Of a DNA stretch of 43,406 nt, positions 42,933-43,406 are shown piece by piece. The stretch spans positions 1 to 43,406 of the forward strand of contig NZ_CAFI01000176.1 of NCBI RefSeq assembly GCF_000239775.1, written 5' to 3'. Source of the DNA: Bradyrhizobium sp. ORS 375. Its GTDB lineage: Bacteria; Pseudomonadota; Alphaproteobacteria; Rhizobiales; Xanthobacteraceae. The notes beneath the pieces are model-generated. The model had not been told where the DNA came from, did not search any database, and saw only the letters and a program-made list of their open reading frames with translations. Position numbers and translations under genes: made by a program. Positions within the stretch are counted from its first letter, which is position 1. Each line of letters begins with the position of its first letter.

Positions 42933-43247
42933 CTACGGCTTGGGCCGGCGATCGTAGGACCAGCCGAACAGTCCGCTCCGCTCGGTCTCCGCTTCCGGCT
43001 GGGCCGCCGAGGCGGCCGGCGCCGGCTGTGCCGCCGCCTGCGGCGCAGCGGCTGGCGAGATCGGCCTCGGAATGCTCTCACACTTCATCGAATAGACCAG
43101 CTTGCCGTCCTCGGTGCGCCCGATCGGCGCGCAGACATCGGCGCGCTTGGCGGCTCCCGGCTTCGGCGCGAGTGTGGACTGCGCCCCGGCGGCTTGCGTC
43201 AGGGCCGACTGTCCCGCTACCAGAATGACCACGCCCAGTTTCTTCAT
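42933..43247 (-). CDS. Small secreted hypothetical protein, Pro/Ala-rich
   Basis: The 104-residue protein has a signal peptide (MKKLGVVILVAGQSALTQAA, cleavage near AGA-QS) and a short core with two Cys (C39, C56) that may form a disulfide: DVCAPIGRTEDGKLVYSMKC. An Ala/Pro/Gln-rich linker and a SGLFGWSYDRRPKP end follow. I recall such proteins in Bradyrhizobium but no function. Convergent with the permease gene, 17 bases apart. The last 159 bases of the window beyond it hold nothing recognised. Confidence 0.65.
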   Translation of the reverse strand: MKKLGVVILVAGQSALTQAAGAQSTLAPKPGAAKRADVCAPIGRTEDGKLVYSMKCESIPRPISPAAAPQAAAQPAPAASAAQPEAETERSGLFGWSYDRRPKP

Positions 43248-43406
43248 CCCAACCGCCTCGCTTCCCGATCCGACACATTGAACGCAATCGCGTCGCAGAA
43301 GTCCATTGCATCAGGCGAACACCGCATTGAGTTCATCATGGCTCGCTGTTCTCAAAGGGAAAATCGAGCTATCTCAGCAGGCAAGGTGCACTGCCTCTCC
43401 CCGTTA

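Noticed and set aside
1-43406. CRISPR arrays, tRNA or rRNA genes, insertion sequences, phage attachment sites
   Set aside because: No regularly spaced repeats, cloverleaf pattern, transposase or integrase reading frame was found on either strand.

Overview
The window looks like chromosomal DNA of a Bradyrhizobium-type alphaproteobacterium (Bradyrhizobiaceae/Nitrobacteraceae). The grounds are high GC, GC-rich third codon positions throughout, norEF-norCBQD denitrification genes, several small families common in Rhizobiales (DUF2267, DUF3147, DUF2478, DUF378), and intergenic repeats that I recognise from memory as typical of that lineage. No tRNA, rRNA, insertion sequence, phage gene or CRISPR array was found. 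Gene density is high and almost all genes are intact. The exception is a LysR gene cut by the left edge.

Layout: (1) 1-4200: a LysR regulator divergent from a tautomerase, a long intergenic repeat with a strong RNA-like fold, an orphan N-carbamoyl-D-amino-acid hydrolase, a small protein with a 15-bp tandem repeat, and a DUF2267 protein. (2) 4215-9790, minus strand: norE-norF-norC-norB-norQ-norD, the cytochrome c-dependent nitric oxide reductase. Two almost identical promoter modules with FNR/NnrR-type sites lie before norC and before norE, and three small genes follow on the other side of norE. (3) 10871-13871: an AbgB-like M20 peptidase and an amidase with a histone-H1-like tail, followed by palindromic repeats. 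(4) 14357-19398: molybdenum genes. These are modABC, a YqeB-like molybdenum-hydroxylase accessory protein, a DUF2478 protein, a ModE-type DNA-binding domain without its sensor, and, convergent on the other strand, a free di-Mop (TOBE) protein. (5) 19418-29305: serA, a Baeyer-Villiger monooxygenase fused to an alpha/beta hydrolase, a PAP2/DUF3147/DUF3147 operon, dgoKA for 2-dehydro-3-deoxygalactonate, an MFS transporter, a DUF378 protein and a cation diffusion facilitator. (6) 29421-42915: a purine island. It holds a nucleobase/nucleoside deaminase, an outer-membrane channel, a four-gene Bmp-type nucleoside ABC transporter, an 8-oxoguanine deaminase, a two-gene xanthine dehydrogenase (FAD subunit plus a 2Fe-2S/molybdenum fusion) and an NCS2 xanthine/uracil permease.

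How the parts fit: regions 4 and 6 are linked by chemistry. Molybdate uptake and molybdenum-hydroxylase maturation genes would serve the xanthine dehydrogenase. The purine island reads as import, deamination of guanine or 8-oxoguanine, and oxidation towards urate; no uricase or allantoin genes are present here. The most unusual items are the monooxygenase-hydrolase fusion with an altered BVMO fingerprint, the physically split ModE-like pair, the folded repeat at 1206-1770, and the duplicated promoter module of the nor operon. All function calls rest on reading motifs and remembered family sequences; no database search was run.
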